From Neomoorella carbonis (GTDB taxonomy: Bacteria; Bacillota; DSM-521; Neomoorellales; Neomoorellaceae), in assembly GCF_045278715.1 (NCBI RefSeq), contig NZ_CP136420.1, positions 1,240,001-1,304,000 on the forward strand: a stretch of DNA of 64,000 nucleotides, in the 5' to 3' direction. The translations under genes were made by a program, and so were the position numbers. Positions within the stretch are counted from its first letter, which is position 1. Every line of letters starts with the position of its first letter. Of this stretch, positions 16,150-25,538 are shown one piece after another. The notes beneath the pieces were generated by a model, which had not been told where the DNA came from, did no database searches, and was given only the letters and a program-made list of their open reading frames with translations.

Positions 16150-17007
16150 ATGAAGGCGTGGCAAAAAATTTTTAGCTTACTGGTGCTGATGTTTTTAGTC
16201 GCCGGCCTGGCCGGCTGCGGGAGCGGCGCATCCCAGGAAAAAGGTCCTGATACACAAAACAAACCAGCCGCTTCCGGTACCAGCACCTCCAGCAGGCCCA
16301 AATACACTGTAGCCCTGGAAGCTACCTTTGCGCCCTTTGAATTCCGGGATATGAAAACGGGTGAATTTACCGGTTTCGATGTCGACCTGATCAAGGCCAT
16401 CGGCCAGGTAGCCGGCTTTGATGTGGAGATTAAAGAAATGGGTTTTGATGGTATAATTACGGCCCTGCAGACCAACAACGTCGATCTGGCCATCTCCGGG
16501 ATCAGCATTGACGATGAGCGCAAGAAAGCGGTGGATTTTTCCATCCCCTACTACCAGTCGGGACTGGTCGTGGCGGTGAAGGCGGATAACGATACCATTA
16601 AAGGCTTCGATGATTTAAAGGGCAAGAAGATTGCCGTCCAGATCGGTACCACCGGTGCCAAAGAAGCGAAAAAGATCCCCGGGGCCAAAGTCACTGAACT
16701 GGATAAAGTGCCGGATGTCTTCTTGGAACTGAAAAATGGCGGTGTCGACGCTGTGGTAAATGACCTGCCTGTTACCGCCTATTACATTCAGCAGGGTAAT
16801 AAAGATATCAAGATTGTTGGCGATGTAAGGTCGGCTGAGTACTACGGTATTGCCGTTCCCAAGGGTAAACCGGAAGTCTTGCAGAAGATCAATGACGGCT
16901 TAAAGGCCCTTAAGGCCAGTGGCCAGTATGCCGAAATTTATAAGAAATGGTTCGGACAGGATCCTCCTGCTTTCCTGCCCGGTGAACCGCCGCAGCAGAA
17001 GCAATAA
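16150..17007 (+). CDS. Polar amino-acid ABC transporter, substrate-binding lipoprotein
   Basis: 285 residues. A lipoprotein signal peptide with lipobox LAGC puts the lipid-modified Cys at residue 23, followed by a low-complexity linker and a family 3 solute-binding domain (YTVALEATFAPFEFRD, GFDVDLIKAIGQ, then IAVQIGTTGAKEA). It captures a polar or charged amino acid outside the membrane; glutamine, cystine or arginine cannot be distinguished. AAAGGAGGAG precedes the ATG. The permease and ATPase genes follow, after a stable hairpin. Confidence 0.92.
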   Translation: MKAWQKIFSLLVLMFLVAGLAGCGSGASQEKGPDTQNKPAASGTSTSSRPKYTVALEATFAPFEFRDMKTGEFTGFDVDLIKAIGQVAGFDVEIKEMGFDGIITALQTNNVDLAISGISIDDERKKAVDFSIPYYQSGLVVAVKADNDTIKGFDDLKGKKIAVQIGTTGAKEAKKIPGAKVTELDKVPDVFLELKNGGVDAVVNDLPVTAYYIQQGNKDIKIVGDVRSAEYYGIAVPKGKPEVLQKINDGLKALKASGQYAEIYKKWFGQDPPAFLPGEPPQQKQ

Positions 17008-17025
17008 GTTCCTGGGAATAAAACG

Positions 17026-17057
17026 GTATGCGTAACACCATGCGGTGTTACGCATAC
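17026..17057 (+). promoter_or_regulatory. Intercistronic hairpin between binding protein and permease genes
   Basis: A perfect 14-bp stem GTATGCGTAACACC/GGTGTTACGCATAC with loop ATGC and no T-run after it. Such structures protect the upstream message or partly attenuate, giving more binding protein than permease. Confidence 0.7.
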
Positions 17058-17088
17058 TGCTGTTCCGGGTCTAGTGAGGTGAAATTTA

Positions 17089-17802
17089 TTGGGCCTGGTT
17101 ATCCAATCCCTGCCCTATTTATTGCTGGGGGCTGTGCAAACTTTAAAGATAACCCTGGTTGCCGTTGCCCTGGGCTGCATTTTCGGGCTGATGGCCGGGA
17201 TGGGTCGCCTTTCCCGCCGGCGGTTGACCAGCTTTCTGGCTACGTGTTATGTTGATTTCTTCCGGGGTACGCCATTACTGGTCCAGATCTTTATTGTGTA
17301 TTATGGTTTTCCCCAGCTGCTGAATGAAGGACAGCAGTTTTTAATGGCTCACTTTGGGTTACCCCAGCTTTTGCAGACAACCCACATCCCGGTCTTTGTG
17401 GCGGCTGTGGTATCTACCAGTCTTAATAGCGGCGCCTATGTGGCCGAGATTTTCCGGGCCGGTATTCAATCCATTGACAGGGGCCAGGTGGAAGCGGCCC
17501 GTTCCCTGGGCATGTCAGAAAGGCAGACCATGCGCTATATCGTCCTGCCCCAGGCCTTCAAGAGAGTTATTCCACCTTTAGGCAATGAATTTATTGCTAT
17601 GCTGAAGGATACCTCCCTTCTCTCCGTTATCGGTTACGTGGAATTGACCCGCCAGGGCCAGCTGATTAGCGCCGCTACCTTCAGACCCCTTGAGGTCTAC
17701 TTTGCGGTGGCCCTTATTTATTTAGTTATGACCTTTACCATCTCCCGCCTGGTGGATTATCTGGAAAGGAGGCTGAGGACCGGTGACCATGATCGAGGTT
17801 AG
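17089..17802 (+). CDS. Polar amino-acid ABC transporter permease
   Basis: 237 residues with about five membrane segments and the HisM/GlnP-type sequences VDFFRGTPLLVQIFIVYYG and the EAA loop VEAARSLGMSERQTMRYIVLP. The TTG start has GAGGTG 8 bases upstream. Its end overlaps the ATPase gene by 20 bp, so the two are translationally coupled. Confidence 0.93.
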   Translation: MGLVIQSLPYLLLGAVQTLKITLVAVALGCIFGLMAGMGRLSRRRLTSFLATCYVDFFRGTPLLVQIFIVYYGFPQLLNEGQQFLMAHFGLPQLLQTTHIPVFVAAVVSTSLNSGAYVAEIFRAGIQSIDRGQVEAARSLGMSERQTMRYIVLPQAFKRVIPPLGNEFIAMLKDTSLLSVIGYVELTRQGQLISAATFRPLEVYFAVALIYLVMTFTISRLVDYLERRLRTGDHDRG

Positions 17803-18511
17803 GGACCTCCACAAGAGTTTCGGCTCCCTGGAAGTTTTGCGTGGGATTAACTGTACCATTGCCCCCAGAGAGGTTGTAGTCGTCATAGGTCCCAGCGGCT
17901 CCGGGAAAAGCACCTTTCTCCGCTGTCTCAACTTACTGGAAATACCCACCCGGGGGGAGATCATTATTGACGGCATCTCCCTGACGGATCCCCGGACCGA
18001 TATTAATGCCGTGCGGCAGGAAGTAGGTATGGTCTTCCAGCGCTTTAATCTTTTTCCCCATAAGACGGTGCTGGAGAATATAACCCTGGCACCTATTAAG
18101 GTGCGCCGCCTGCCAGCTGCCCAGGCCGAAAAACTGGCCCGGGAACTGCTGGCCAGGGTGGGTTTAAGCGATAAAGCCGATTCTTACCCCGAACAGCTCT
18201 CGGGAGGTCAGCAGCAACGGGTAGCCATTGCCCGCGCCCTGGCCATGCAGCCCAAGGTAATGCTCTTTGATGAACCCACCTCGGCCCTGGACCCGGAGAT
18301 GGTCGGCGAGGTGCTGGCAGTAATGAAAGATCTGGCCCGGGAGGGCATGACCATGGTGGTTGTAACCCATGAAATGGGTTTTGCCCGGGAAGTAGGCGAT
18401 CGGGTGCTCTTTATGGATGAGGGGTTGATTGTTGAAGAAGGAACACCTGACCAGATCTTTAATAACTGCCAGAACCCGCGCACCAGGGCTTTCTTGAGTA
18501 AAATACTGTGA
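17783..18511 (+). CDS. Polar amino-acid ABC transporter ATP-binding protein
   Basis: 242 residues. Walker A GPSGSGKST, Q-loop VFQRFNLFPH, signature LSGGQQQRVAIARAL, Walker B VMLFDEPTSALDPE and switch His in VVVTHEMGFA are all present and match GlnQ/HisP-type ATPases. Start at GTG 17783 or ATG 17789. A terminator follows. Confidence 0.95.
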   Translation: MTMIEVRDLHKSFGSLEVLRGINCTIAPREVVVVIGPSGSGKSTFLRCLNLLEIPTRGEIIIDGISLTDPRTDINAVRQEVGMVFQRFNLFPHKTVLENITLAPIKVRRLPAAQAEKLARELLARVGLSDKADSYPEQLSGGQQQRVAIARALAMQPKVMLFDEPTSALDPEMVGEVLAVMKDLAREGMTMVVVTHEMGFAREVGDRVLFMDEGLIVEEGTPDQIFNNCQNPRTRAFLSKIL

Positions 18512-18533
18512 TTTGGGTTTAGGCAAAAAAATG

Positions 18534-18572
18534 GCCACTCCGGAAAACCCGGTGTGGCTTTTAATTTATTTA
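18534..18572 (+). terminator. Terminator of the amino-acid ABC operon
   Basis: GCCACTCCGG/CCGGTGTGGC stem with one T-T mismatch and an AAAAC loop, then TTTTAATTTATTT. Confidence 0.8.
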
Positions 18573-18599
18573 TAGCTAGAGGAGGTATGAACGAGGCGA

Positions 18600-19205
18600 T
18601 TACCGGGGTTGTTGCTGACCTGGAAATTTGCTCAGGTCCAGCTGCTCCAGGCGGTTTAAAATCATGTCAGCTTTTTCCTTGCTCAGCTTACCACCGGCTA
18701 CGGCCTGATCTAATTTGGTTTTAGCGGCGCTGATTAATTGTTCCTTCAGCTGGTCTAGGGTCAGGCCCTTTGTGGCGGCGATCTGCTCCAGAGTCTTACC
18801 GTCTTTTAATTCCTGGTGGAGTTCCTGGGGGGTAATTCCCAGGGCGTCGGCGATTTCGCTGCCGAATTTATATCCCCAACCGTGGGCGGGCCGCTTAAAA
18901 CCGCCAAACCCGGGCCAGTACCCGTCCTCCAGGGCTTTTTGCAGCTTCTGGGCCCTGGTGCTGTCGATTAAACCGGACGCCTGGGCGGCTTCCACAGCCT
19001 GCTGCCCGGCGTTTTTCATGGCTTCCTGAAGCCGGCTTACATCTATCCCCAGGTTAGCAGCCAGCTTTTCCAGATAGAGCTGTTTCAGGCTGGCCCCGGG
19101 CTGGGATGAAGAATTGGCCTGGGCCAAGGCCACACCGGCAGCAGCCAGGCTAAGGACCAGCACCAGGATTAAAACCAGGCTGAAGCGCTTTTTGATTTTA
19201 ATCAA
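18600..19205 (-). CDS. Secreted helical protein of unknown function
   Basis: 201 residues. A clear signal peptide (basic KIKKRFS, hydrophobic LVLILVLVLSLAAAGVA, cut near ALA-QA) is followed by a helical body with two related stretches, LAANLGIDVSRLQEAM and IADALGITPQELHQELKDG, and then GKTLEQIAATKGL. No enzyme motif is seen. It lies 81 bp downstream of the histidine kinase on the same strand, suggesting it belongs to, or is an output of, that two-component system. TTG start with GGGGGTG upstream. Confidence 0.7.
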   Translation of the reverse strand: MIKIKKRFSLVLILVLVLSLAAAGVALAQANSSSQPGASLKQLYLEKLAANLGIDVSRLQEAMKNAGQQAVEAAQASGLIDSTRAQKLQKALEDGYWPGFGGFKRPAHGWGYKFGSEIADALGITPQELHQELKDGKTLEQIAATKGLTLDQLKEQLISAAKTKLDQAVAGGKLSKEKADMILNRLEQLDLSKFPGQQQPR

Positions 19206-19286
19206 GATTTCACCCCCTTCCTGGAGTTTATTTTATCCACTTCTGTTAAGAAAAAGATGAAAGCAACCTGAGAAAATGATAAGAAA

Positions 19287-20699
19287 TTATATGGCCTTTA
19301 ACAACGGGAGGATAACCATGAAAGTAGTGCCCTCCCCTACCCTGCTTTCTACCTTAATCTCTCCCTGGTGTTGCTCGACGATCCAGCGGGCTATAGCCAG
19401 CCCCAGGCCGGTACCGCCGCTGCTCCGGGTGGCATCGGCCCGGTAAAAGCGTTCAAAAATGTGCTCCAGATCCTCAGGAGCAATGCCGGGACCGGTATCT
19501 TTCACCTGGATTATCAGTCTTTTATGTTCAACCGCTGCCGCCAGCTCGATTCTGCCTTCGGGAGGAGTATATTTAAAAGCGTTGTCCAGCAAGATAAAGA
19601 GCAGCTGCTTTAAATAGTCCCGATTGCCCAGAACCTGCTGTCCGGTGAGGCTTTCAAGGCCCCTGGCTGTAAAAGTTGCCTCGCCCAGCAGGGGAGCCTG
19701 GCGGGCTACTTCCTGTAAAAGTCCGGCTATTTCCAGCGGCTCGCGTTTGATTTCCAGCCCGGCGTCCGCCCGGGCCAGGGTAAGGAGATCATTGACCAGC
19801 CGGCTCATGCGTTCAGCTTCGCTGGCGATATCGGCCAGGGCTTCTTCCTGGGTGGCCATGTCCGTGCCCTTCATTTTGCGCAATAAATCGATGTTGCCGC
19901 GAATGGTAGTCAGGGGGGTACGCAGTTCATGGGAAGCATCGGCGACAAAGCGGCGCTGGGCGCTGTAGGCTTCCTCCAGCCGTGTATAGGCTCTTTGCAG
20001 GCGCCCCAGCATGGCATTAAAGGTGGCCGCCAGCCGGCCGATTTCGTCCATGGGGCCATGGTAGGGAACGCGCTGGGCCAGATCCCTTCCCTCCCCTATT
20101 TGTGCTGCCACCTGGGTCAGGCGCTCGATGGGCGCGAGGGCTGCCCGGGCCAGGATATATCCCAGGATGGTGGCGATCAAAACAGCAATCAGGCCCAGGA
20201 AAATAAGTACCCGCCGCAGGTCACCCAGGGTTTTTTTTACGGGACTGAGGAGACGGGCTACCTGCAGTATGCCCACCGGCTGGCCCTTGAGCATAAGAGG
20301 AACATTATAAATCCTTAAGGGGTAATCATCGATAGACTCCGTGGTAAAGAAATCAATTCCCTGGTGAGCCTGGATTAACGTTTGGGGTCCTACCGGCAGG
20401 GTCTGGCGACCTAAATTGCTGGAGCGGGTAACGACAAAGCCCTCGCTGTCGACTATTTGCAAAAAAATATCGGGTGCAGCAAAAACATTGACATCGGGCA
20501 GGGTGATGCGCTGCTGGCGCAGGAAATTGCTTTCAACTTTTATGGAACTGATAACTTCCTGGGCGCGGAAGGCCAGGGAACGATCAATAGAGCCTGTCAG
20601 ATAGCGCCCCATGAGGAGATAGACCAGGCTGCCCAGGACGAGAAAGGCGAGGGTGAGGATAACAGTGACTAAAAGGGTTAGCCGCCAGCGCAGGGTCAT
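19287..20699 (-). CDS. Membrane sensor histidine kinase (HAMP type)
   Basis: 470 residues: transmembrane segment 1 at about 7-30, an extracytoplasmic sensor of about 130 residues, a second segment near 165-185, HAMP, HisKA with the phospho-acceptor His in DASHELRTPLTTIRGN, and HATPase (DNAFKYTPPEG, DTGPGIAPED, GGTGLGLAIA). Its ATG overlaps the stop of the response regulator by 4 bp. The stimulus is unknown. Confidence 0.93.
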   Translation of the reverse strand: MTLRWRLTLLVTVILTLAFLVLGSLVYLLMGRYLTGSIDRSLAFRAQEVISSIKVESNFLRQQRITLPDVNVFAAPDIFLQIVDSEGFVVTRSSNLGRQTLPVGPQTLIQAHQGIDFFTTESIDDYPLRIYNVPLMLKGQPVGILQVARLLSPVKKTLGDLRRVLIFLGLIAVLIATILGYILARAALAPIERLTQVAAQIGEGRDLAQRVPYHGPMDEIGRLAATFNAMLGRLQRAYTRLEEAYSAQRRFVADASHELRTPLTTIRGNIDLLRKMKGTDMATQEEALADIASEAERMSRLVNDLLTLARADAGLEIKREPLEIAGLLQEVARQAPLLGEATFTARGLESLTGQQVLGNRDYLKQLLFILLDNAFKYTPPEGRIELAAAVEHKRLIIQVKDTGPGIAPEDLEHIFERFYRADATRSSGGTGLGLAIARWIVEQHQGEIKVESRVGEGTTFMVILPLLKAI

Positions 20700-21376
20700 G
20701 GCTGTTGCTCCTTAAGGACGTAGCCCACCCCGCGGACCGTCTGGATGAGGCGCGGCTCGCCCCCGGCTTCCAGCTTGGCGCGTAAATAGCCGATGTAAAC
20801 TTCCAGGACGTTGGATTCGCCGCTGAAATCGTAACCCCAGATGCGGGTCATGAGCTCGTCGCGGGTAAGGACCCGCAGAGGATTTTGCAGGAAATAAGCC
20901 AGAAGTTCATATTCCTTGGCCGTGAGGGTGAAGGTGCGTCCTCCCCTTTTTCCCTCCCGGGTGGCAGTATTTAAGGATAAATCGCTGTACTGGAGGATTT
21001 CTGCCTCTTTGCCTCGCGACCGGCGCCGCAGAAGGGCGCGGATGCGAGCCAGCAGTTCTTCCAGGGCGAAGGGTTTAACCAGGTAGTCGTCGGCCCCGGT
21101 ATCCAGTCCCAGGACCCGGTCGGCGGTATCATCCCGGGCCGTCAGCATGAGGATGGGAATATCACTGTGGGCCCGCAACTGCCGGCATACGGCCAGACCG
21201 TCAATGCCGGGCAGCATGATATCAAGGATAATGAGATCGGGCTGGTTGGCCGCCAGGGCCAGGGCCTGATGACCGTTGCTGGCGACTTCTACCTCATAAC
21301 CTTCGTAAGTCAGAGCCCTTTTTAGCATGGAGGTTATTTTGGCGTCGTCATCGACAACCAGGATGCGGGTCCGCAA
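20696..21376 (-). CDS. OmpR-family response regulator
   Basis: A receiver domain (ILVVDDDAKI, phospho-acceptor Asp in LIILDIMLPGIDG, Lys in DYLVKPF) and a C-terminal winged helix (LTAKEYELLAYFLQNPLRVLTR). TTG at 21376 is chosen because GAGGGG lies 8 bases upstream; the GTG three codons earlier sits in the ribosome site itself. It is co-transcribed with the kinase from a strong promoter at 21402-21430. Confidence 0.94.
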   Translation of the reverse strand: MRTRILVVDDDAKITSMLKRALTYEGYEVEVASNGHQALALAANQPDLIILDIMLPGIDGLAVCRQLRAHSDIPILMLTARDDTADRVLGLDTGADDYLVKPFALEELLARIRALLRRRSRGKEAEILQYSDLSLNTATREGKRGGRTFTLTAKEYELLAYFLQNPLRVLTRDELMTRIWGYDFSGESNVLEVYIGYLRAKLEAGGEPRLIQTVRGVGYVLKEQQP

Positions 21377-21401
21377 TAATATCACCCCTCAAGTTGTTAA
21401 A

Positions 21402-21430
21402 AATATAACGCGGGTTTAAAATACTGTCAA
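21402..21430 (-). promoter_or_regulatory. Sigma-A promoter of the two-component operon
   Basis: Minus strand TTGACA (21425-21430), 17 bp, TATATT (21402-21407), about 25 bp upstream of the regulator start. Confidence 0.75.
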
Positions 21431-21590
21431 GGGCAGCGTCCATGTTTTGGGAAGGCTTTCGCCAACCGAGATTCCTTCCTTTACCGCAGGTGCCAGGAAC
21501 TTTATCTTGGCAATTGCCGGCTATTAGAGTTTAAGATTGCTGTAAATTTATGTAAGCCAGGGTTTCCCCAAAAATGAAACCGGATAACCC

Positions 21591-21619
21591 TTGACTTTAA
21601 AGCAGTTTTGTGCTACTAT
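21591..21619 (+). promoter_or_regulatory. Sigma-A promoter of tRNA-Gln
   Basis: TTGACT (21591-21596), 17 bp, TACTAT (21614-21619), about 20 bp before the tRNA. Confidence 0.75.
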
Positions 21620-21639
21620 ACTTCCTGCACGGGAAATGA

Positions 21640-21713
21640 TGCGGGATGGTGTAGCGGTAGCACCCATGACTCTGGATCATGTTGCCCTGGTTCGAATCCA
21701 GGTCCCGCAGCCA
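21640..21713 (+). tRNA. tRNA-Gln (CTG anticodon)
   Basis: Acceptor TGCGGGA/TCCCGCA with encoded CCA. The anticodon arm CATGA-CTCTGGA-TCATG gives CTG. The T arm CCTGGTTCGAATCCAGG is normal. It has its own promoter and terminator. Confidence 0.95.
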
Positions 21714-21719
21714 GAATTT

Positions 21720-21752
21720 AATCCCCTTTCCAATTGGAAAGGGGATTTTACT
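21720..21752 (+). terminator. Terminator of tRNA-Gln
   Basis: A perfect 12-bp stem AATCCCCTTTCC/GGAAAGGGGATT with AATT loop, then TTTTA. Confidence 0.85.
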
Positions 21753-21797
21753 TATTAAGGGGGGGCCAGTAGTAGCATACTGGCCCCCGCCCTTTTT

Positions 21798-23270
21798 CTA
21801 ACCCAGGTTTTCCCGGATCCACCTGGAGGCCCGGGACAGGCGCTCGAGGACGGTTTCTCTGCCCAGGAGTTCCAGGATTTCAAAGAGGCCGGGACCCATA
21901 GTGCGGCCGGTTACTGCCAGGCGGGTGGGATGGAAAAGCTGCCCCGTACTTATTTCCTTCCTTTCAGCCAGGGTGCGGTAGGCCTCTTCTGCTGCCGCAG
22001 CAGTAAAATGGGGTAAAGCTGCCAGCTCTTCCCTGGCTTCATCCAGCAGTGCGGCTACACCGGGCTTGCTGAAGTACTTGCGGACGCCCTTTTCCTCATA
22101 GGAGGTTACATCGGTAAAGAAGTAACTGGCGGCATCGGCCACTTCGGCCAGGGTCTTGACCCGGTCGCGGACGGCAGCGATGACAGCCCGGACATGGTTA
22201 TAGTCCTGCTCCGGTAACGGGTCAGGAAGGAGCCCTTTAGCCTGTAAAAAGGGCACCGCCAGGCGGGTGATGCGGTCAAGGTCACCCTCCCGCAGATAGT
22301 GGCCGTTAATCCAGGTTAGTTTTTTGGTGTCATATATTGCCGCATTTTTAGAAACCCGCTCTAAAGAAAAACTGGCAATCATTTTTTCCAGGGGGATAAT
22401 TTCTTCTTCGCCTTCAGGAGACCACCCCAGCAGGGCAAGATAGTTAATAATCGCTTCCGGCAGGTAACCCTCATCACGGTATTCTTCTACTGAGGTAGCA
22501 CCGTGGCGTTTACTTAATTTGCTGCGGTCGGGGGCAAGGATCATGGGTACATGGGCAAAGGCCGGCAACTCATAACCTAATGCCTCATAAACAAGTATTT
22601 GTTTGGGAGTATTGGAGAGGTGCTCTTCAGCCCGGATGATATGACTGATCTGCATTAAGTGATCATCAACCACGGTGGCAAAGTTATAGGTTGGCATACC
22701 ATTGGATTTAACAATGATGAAATCATCAATGGTATCGTTCTCAAAGGTAACTTCACCGCGAACAATATCCCTGACCGTCGTTGTTCCTTGGTCGGGGATC
22801 GCCAGGCGAATAACCGGCTGCCTACCCTCCTTCTCCAGGCGGGTACGATCTTCGGGCGTAAGATAACGGCAGCGGCGGTCGTACATAGGGGGGCGACCTT
22901 CGGCCTGGGCAATCTTACGCCGGGCGGCCAGTTCTTCCACGGTACAGTAGCAGAGGTAGGCTTTACCTTCATTTAACAGGCGTGCTGCTTCCCGGCGGTA
23001 AAACTCCAGCCGCTGGGACTGAAGATATGGTCCATAAGGGCCGCCTTTTTCAGGTCCTTCGTCCCAGTCCAGGCCCAGCCAGCGCATGGCGGCCAGGATT
23101 TCCCGGTAGGAAATATCCGTTGAACGTTCGGTATCGGTATCGTCAATGCGCAGGACAAAGGCACCGCCATGATGCCGGGCAAAGAGCCAGTTAAACAAGG
23201 CTGTACGGGCCCCGCCGATATGCAAGCTGCCGGTGGGGCTGGGGGCAAAACGAACACGAACCTTCGACAA
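21798..23270 (-). CDS. gltX: Glutamyl-tRNA synthetase
   Basis: 490 residues, class I. HIGH motif as PSPTGSLHIGG near residue 11 and KMSKS as KLSKRHG near 250; the C-terminal anticodon-binding helical domains are complete. In Gram-positive bacteria this enzyme usually charges both tRNA-Glu and tRNA-Gln, the latter being amidated afterwards. The TTG start has AGGAG 9 bases upstream. It is the last gene of a HAD-CBS-glycosyltransferase-gltX run (gaps 18-47 bp). Confidence 0.96.
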   Translation of the reverse strand: MSKVRVRFAPSPTGSLHIGGARTALFNWLFARHHGGAFVLRIDDTDTERSTDISYREILAAMRWLGLDWDEGPEKGGPYGPYLQSQRLEFYRREAARLLNEGKAYLCYCTVEELAARRKIAQAEGRPPMYDRRCRYLTPEDRTRLEKEGRQPVIRLAIPDQGTTTVRDIVRGEVTFENDTIDDFIIVKSNGMPTYNFATVVDDHLMQISHIIRAEEHLSNTPKQILVYEALGYELPAFAHVPMILAPDRSKLSKRHGATSVEEYRDEGYLPEAIINYLALLGWSPEGEEEIIPLEKMIASFSLERVSKNAAIYDTKKLTWINGHYLREGDLDRITRLAVPFLQAKGLLPDPLPEQDYNHVRAVIAAVRDRVKTLAEVADAASYFFTDVTSYEEKGVRKYFSKPGVAALLDEAREELAALPHFTAAAAEEAYRTLAERKEISTGQLFHPTRLAVTGRTMGPGLFEILELLGRETVLERLSRASRWIRENLG

Positions 23271-23317
23271 ATGACAACACTCCTATCATAACATATCTTA
23301 ACATCTCTTAACCAAAT

Positions 23318-24451
23318 TTAACTTAATAATGATTGATACTGGACCTCCAGGCGGCGGGCCATGGCCGCTGCTGCCAGGGCGGCGGCATTTTGACGCGCCT
23401 GTTCGCCCATCTGTCGCCGGAGGTTTAAATCCTTAACTAATTGCAGCACACAGGCGCTGAAGGCATTGATATCTAATGGTGTTAGAAAGCCGTCTCTCCC
23501 ATTATCAACCATTTCCTGGACACCGTACGCCTTAACGGCCACTACAGGGAGCCCGGCTGCTTTTGCTTCTCCAATTACCAGTCCCTGGGTTTCGGTGACA
23601 GAAGCAAAAATAAACAAGTCGGCCCCAGCATAGACGGCCGGCATTTGGTCAAAGGAGAAAGAACCGGCAAAGGTGACGGCCTGGCTGATTCCTAAAGTAC
23701 GGGTCATGCTTTGCAGGGCTCCTTGCAACGGGCCACTGCCTACTAAAACCAGGCGCGTAGCCGGTACCTCCTGATGGATCAGGGCAAAGGCCTGCAGGAT
23801 AAAGGTAATGTTTTTTTCCTTGCCCAGGCGCCCGACATGGAGGAGAATGATTTCTTCAGGCGGCAGCTGCAGGTATTTGCGCAGCCAGAAGGGATCGAGG
23901 TTTTGAAAACGATCCAGCTCGATACCTGTGGGGATACTGACTACCGGCACTTTGACGCCGTTTTTCTTTAAGTAGGCAGTAATGGTTTCTGTCGGCGTTA
24001 TCACCAGCCGGCAACGATTACAAAAAGATACGGTATAGCGGCGAACGGCCTGGCGCATTAACCCTGGTACCAGGGGAAAATAGTGGACATATTCTTCATA
24101 AAGGGTGTGATAAGTGATTACCAGCGGTAACCCCAACTGCCGGGCCATGCGCGCTCCCAGTCGTCCCATTAAAAAAGGGGAATGGACATGGATGAGGTCA
24201 ACCTTTAACTCCCGCAAGGCCCTGGGTAAAGCCGGTGCTACCGGGATGGCCAGGGCAAATTCTTTAAAGGTTGGTGCCCTTAGGGAACGAAAACGATAAA
24301 TATCTTTTTCAAATCGGGAGGTACCATAACTGGGAGCAAAAATGGATACCCGGTGCCCCAGACGCCGTAGTTCATTACTGAAGGTGACGATGGATCGGAC
24401 TACCCCGCTGGTATACGGTAGATAGCTGTCTGTAAAAATACCGATATGCAA
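23318..24451 (-). CDS. GT4-family glycosyltransferase (possibly diacylglycerol glucosyltransferase)
   Basis: 377 residues in two Rossmann halves. The N-terminus MHIGIFTDSYLPYTSGVVRS and the E-x7-E motif TETQGLVIGEAKAAG identify family GT4. Close relatives add glucose or similar sugars to diacylglycerol or phosphatidylinositol; LVITYHTLYEEYVHYFP fits that group. The acceptor is an inference. No signal or membrane segment is seen, consistent with a peripheral membrane enzyme. Confidence 0.82.
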   Translation of the reverse strand: MHIGIFTDSYLPYTSGVVRSIVTFSNELRRLGHRVSIFAPSYGTSRFEKDIYRFRSLRAPTFKEFALAIPVAPALPRALRELKVDLIHVHSPFLMGRLGARMARQLGLPLVITYHTLYEEYVHYFPLVPGLMRQAVRRYTVSFCNRCRLVITPTETITAYLKKNGVKVPVVSIPTGIELDRFQNLDPFWLRKYLQLPPEEIILLHVGRLGKEKNITFILQAFALIHQEVPATRLVLVGSGPLQGALQSMTRTLGISQAVTFAGSFSFDQMPAVYAGADLFIFASVTETQGLVIGEAKAAGLPVVAVKAYGVQEMVDNGRDGFLTPLDINAFSACVLQLVKDLNLRRQMGEQARQNAAALAAAAMARRLEVQYQSLLS

Positions 24452-24469
24452 TTTTGGAGCCGCCTTTCT

Positions 24470-24925
24470 TCAGGTGGCATTATGGGCCACGGCCTGGACA
24501 ATATCATGGCGCCGGACAAGTCCTATTAGCCGGCCTTCGCGGACCACGGGCACCTGTTTAATCTTGCGGTCTGTCATCAAGCCGGCGATTTCGGCGATAC
24601 TGGCCTCTTCACTGGCGGTAACAACCTTGCGGGTCATTATTTCTTTCACAGGTCTGACGGCCAGGGACTGGACCTTAGAGGTTAAATCGTGATTGTCTTC
24701 CAGGACAAAGACCGAATTAAAGAGATCGACATAAACCGGCCGCCGCTGGCGGATGGCAGCCATAATATCGCCATCGGTGATTATGCCCTGGATCTTACCC
24801 TGCCCGTCAACCACAACGGCGCTGGTAACACCCTTCTGGACAAAAAGCCTGACTACGTCTCCCACCCGATCTTCCGGGTGGACGATAACAACGTCGGTAG
24901 TCATAATATCCCTGGCCAGGATCAC
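24470..24925 (-). CDS. CBS-pair domain protein
   Basis: 151 residues made of two CBS repeats (ARDIMTTDVVIVHPEDRV and VKEIMTRKVVTASEEASI). Such stand-alone pairs usually sense adenine nucleotides. It sits between the HAD and glycosyltransferase genes with gaps of 33 and 18 bp; the partner is unknown. Confidence 0.87.
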   Translation of the reverse strand: MILARDIMTTDVVIVHPEDRVGDVVRLFVQKGVTSAVVVDGQGKIQGIITDGDIMAAIRQRRPVYVDLFNSVFVLEDNHDLTSKVQSLAVRPVKEIMTRKVVTASEEASIAEIAGLMTDRKIKQVPVVREGRLIGLVRRHDIVQAVAHNAT

Positions 24926-24958
24926 GGTTTATTCCCCCCATTAAAACTTATTATATCA

Positions 24959-25426
24959 CTACGGTCGCAGGGTAGCTACTACCCGCTGGGGTTTTAAAAG
25001 GAAATCAAGGGCGGCCAGGATACTGGTAAAAACCACGTCTGCCTGTTGCAGGGCCTGGAAGGCGGCTCCTTCGGGTCCTAAAACCAGCAAACCCAGGGCG
25101 GCCCGGCCGAGCATTTGCGCATCATTGACGCCATTGCCGATGGCAGCTGTATGTTCTGCTCCTAATTCCGTAATTATCCGTTCCTTATCCGGCCCGCCGG
25201 CCTGGCCGTCGACTTTTGTTAATACCACCGGCAAGTTCCGGCAGGCGGCGGCAGCTGTGCCGAAGGTATCGGCCGTCAGGATATAAACCTTAAGCCTTTC
25301 CGCCAGGGCCTGCAGGCGCCCTGCCACCCCAGGCAGGAGCTGGCCGTCGCAGGCAATGGTACCGTTAAAGTCCAGGACTACCTGGTGAATTTCTATCCTG
25401 CGCCCGGGTACTTCAAAAATTAGCAT
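24959..25426 (-). CDS. Soluble P-type-ATPase-like HAD hydrolase
   Basis: 155 residues. HAD motif I is VVLDFNGTIACDG, with Asn in place of the usual second Asp; motif II is in YILTADTFG and motif III/IV in AAIGNGVNDAQML. This is the pattern of the small HAD proteins that resemble the P-domain of cation ATPases. The substrate is unknown. Without the second Asp it may be a phosphotransferase or a weak phosphatase. ATG with AGGGG upstream; first gene of the gltX operon. Confidence 0.82.
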   Translation of the reverse strand: MLIFEVPGRRIEIHQVVLDFNGTIACDGQLLPGVAGRLQALAERLKVYILTADTFGTAAAACRNLPVVLTKVDGQAGGPDKERIITELGAEHTAAIGNGVNDAQMLGRAALGLLVLGPEGAAFQALQQADVVFTSILAALDFLLKPQRVVATLRP

Positions 25427-25538
25427 GTACGTTCCCCTGCCAAAAATATTTATAATGTTCTTCCTGCTTGCCGGCAGGATTTATAAAAGGGTAAACGAAA
25501 TAAAATTAATTAGACATTAACAAAGGAGGTTGGCCGGG

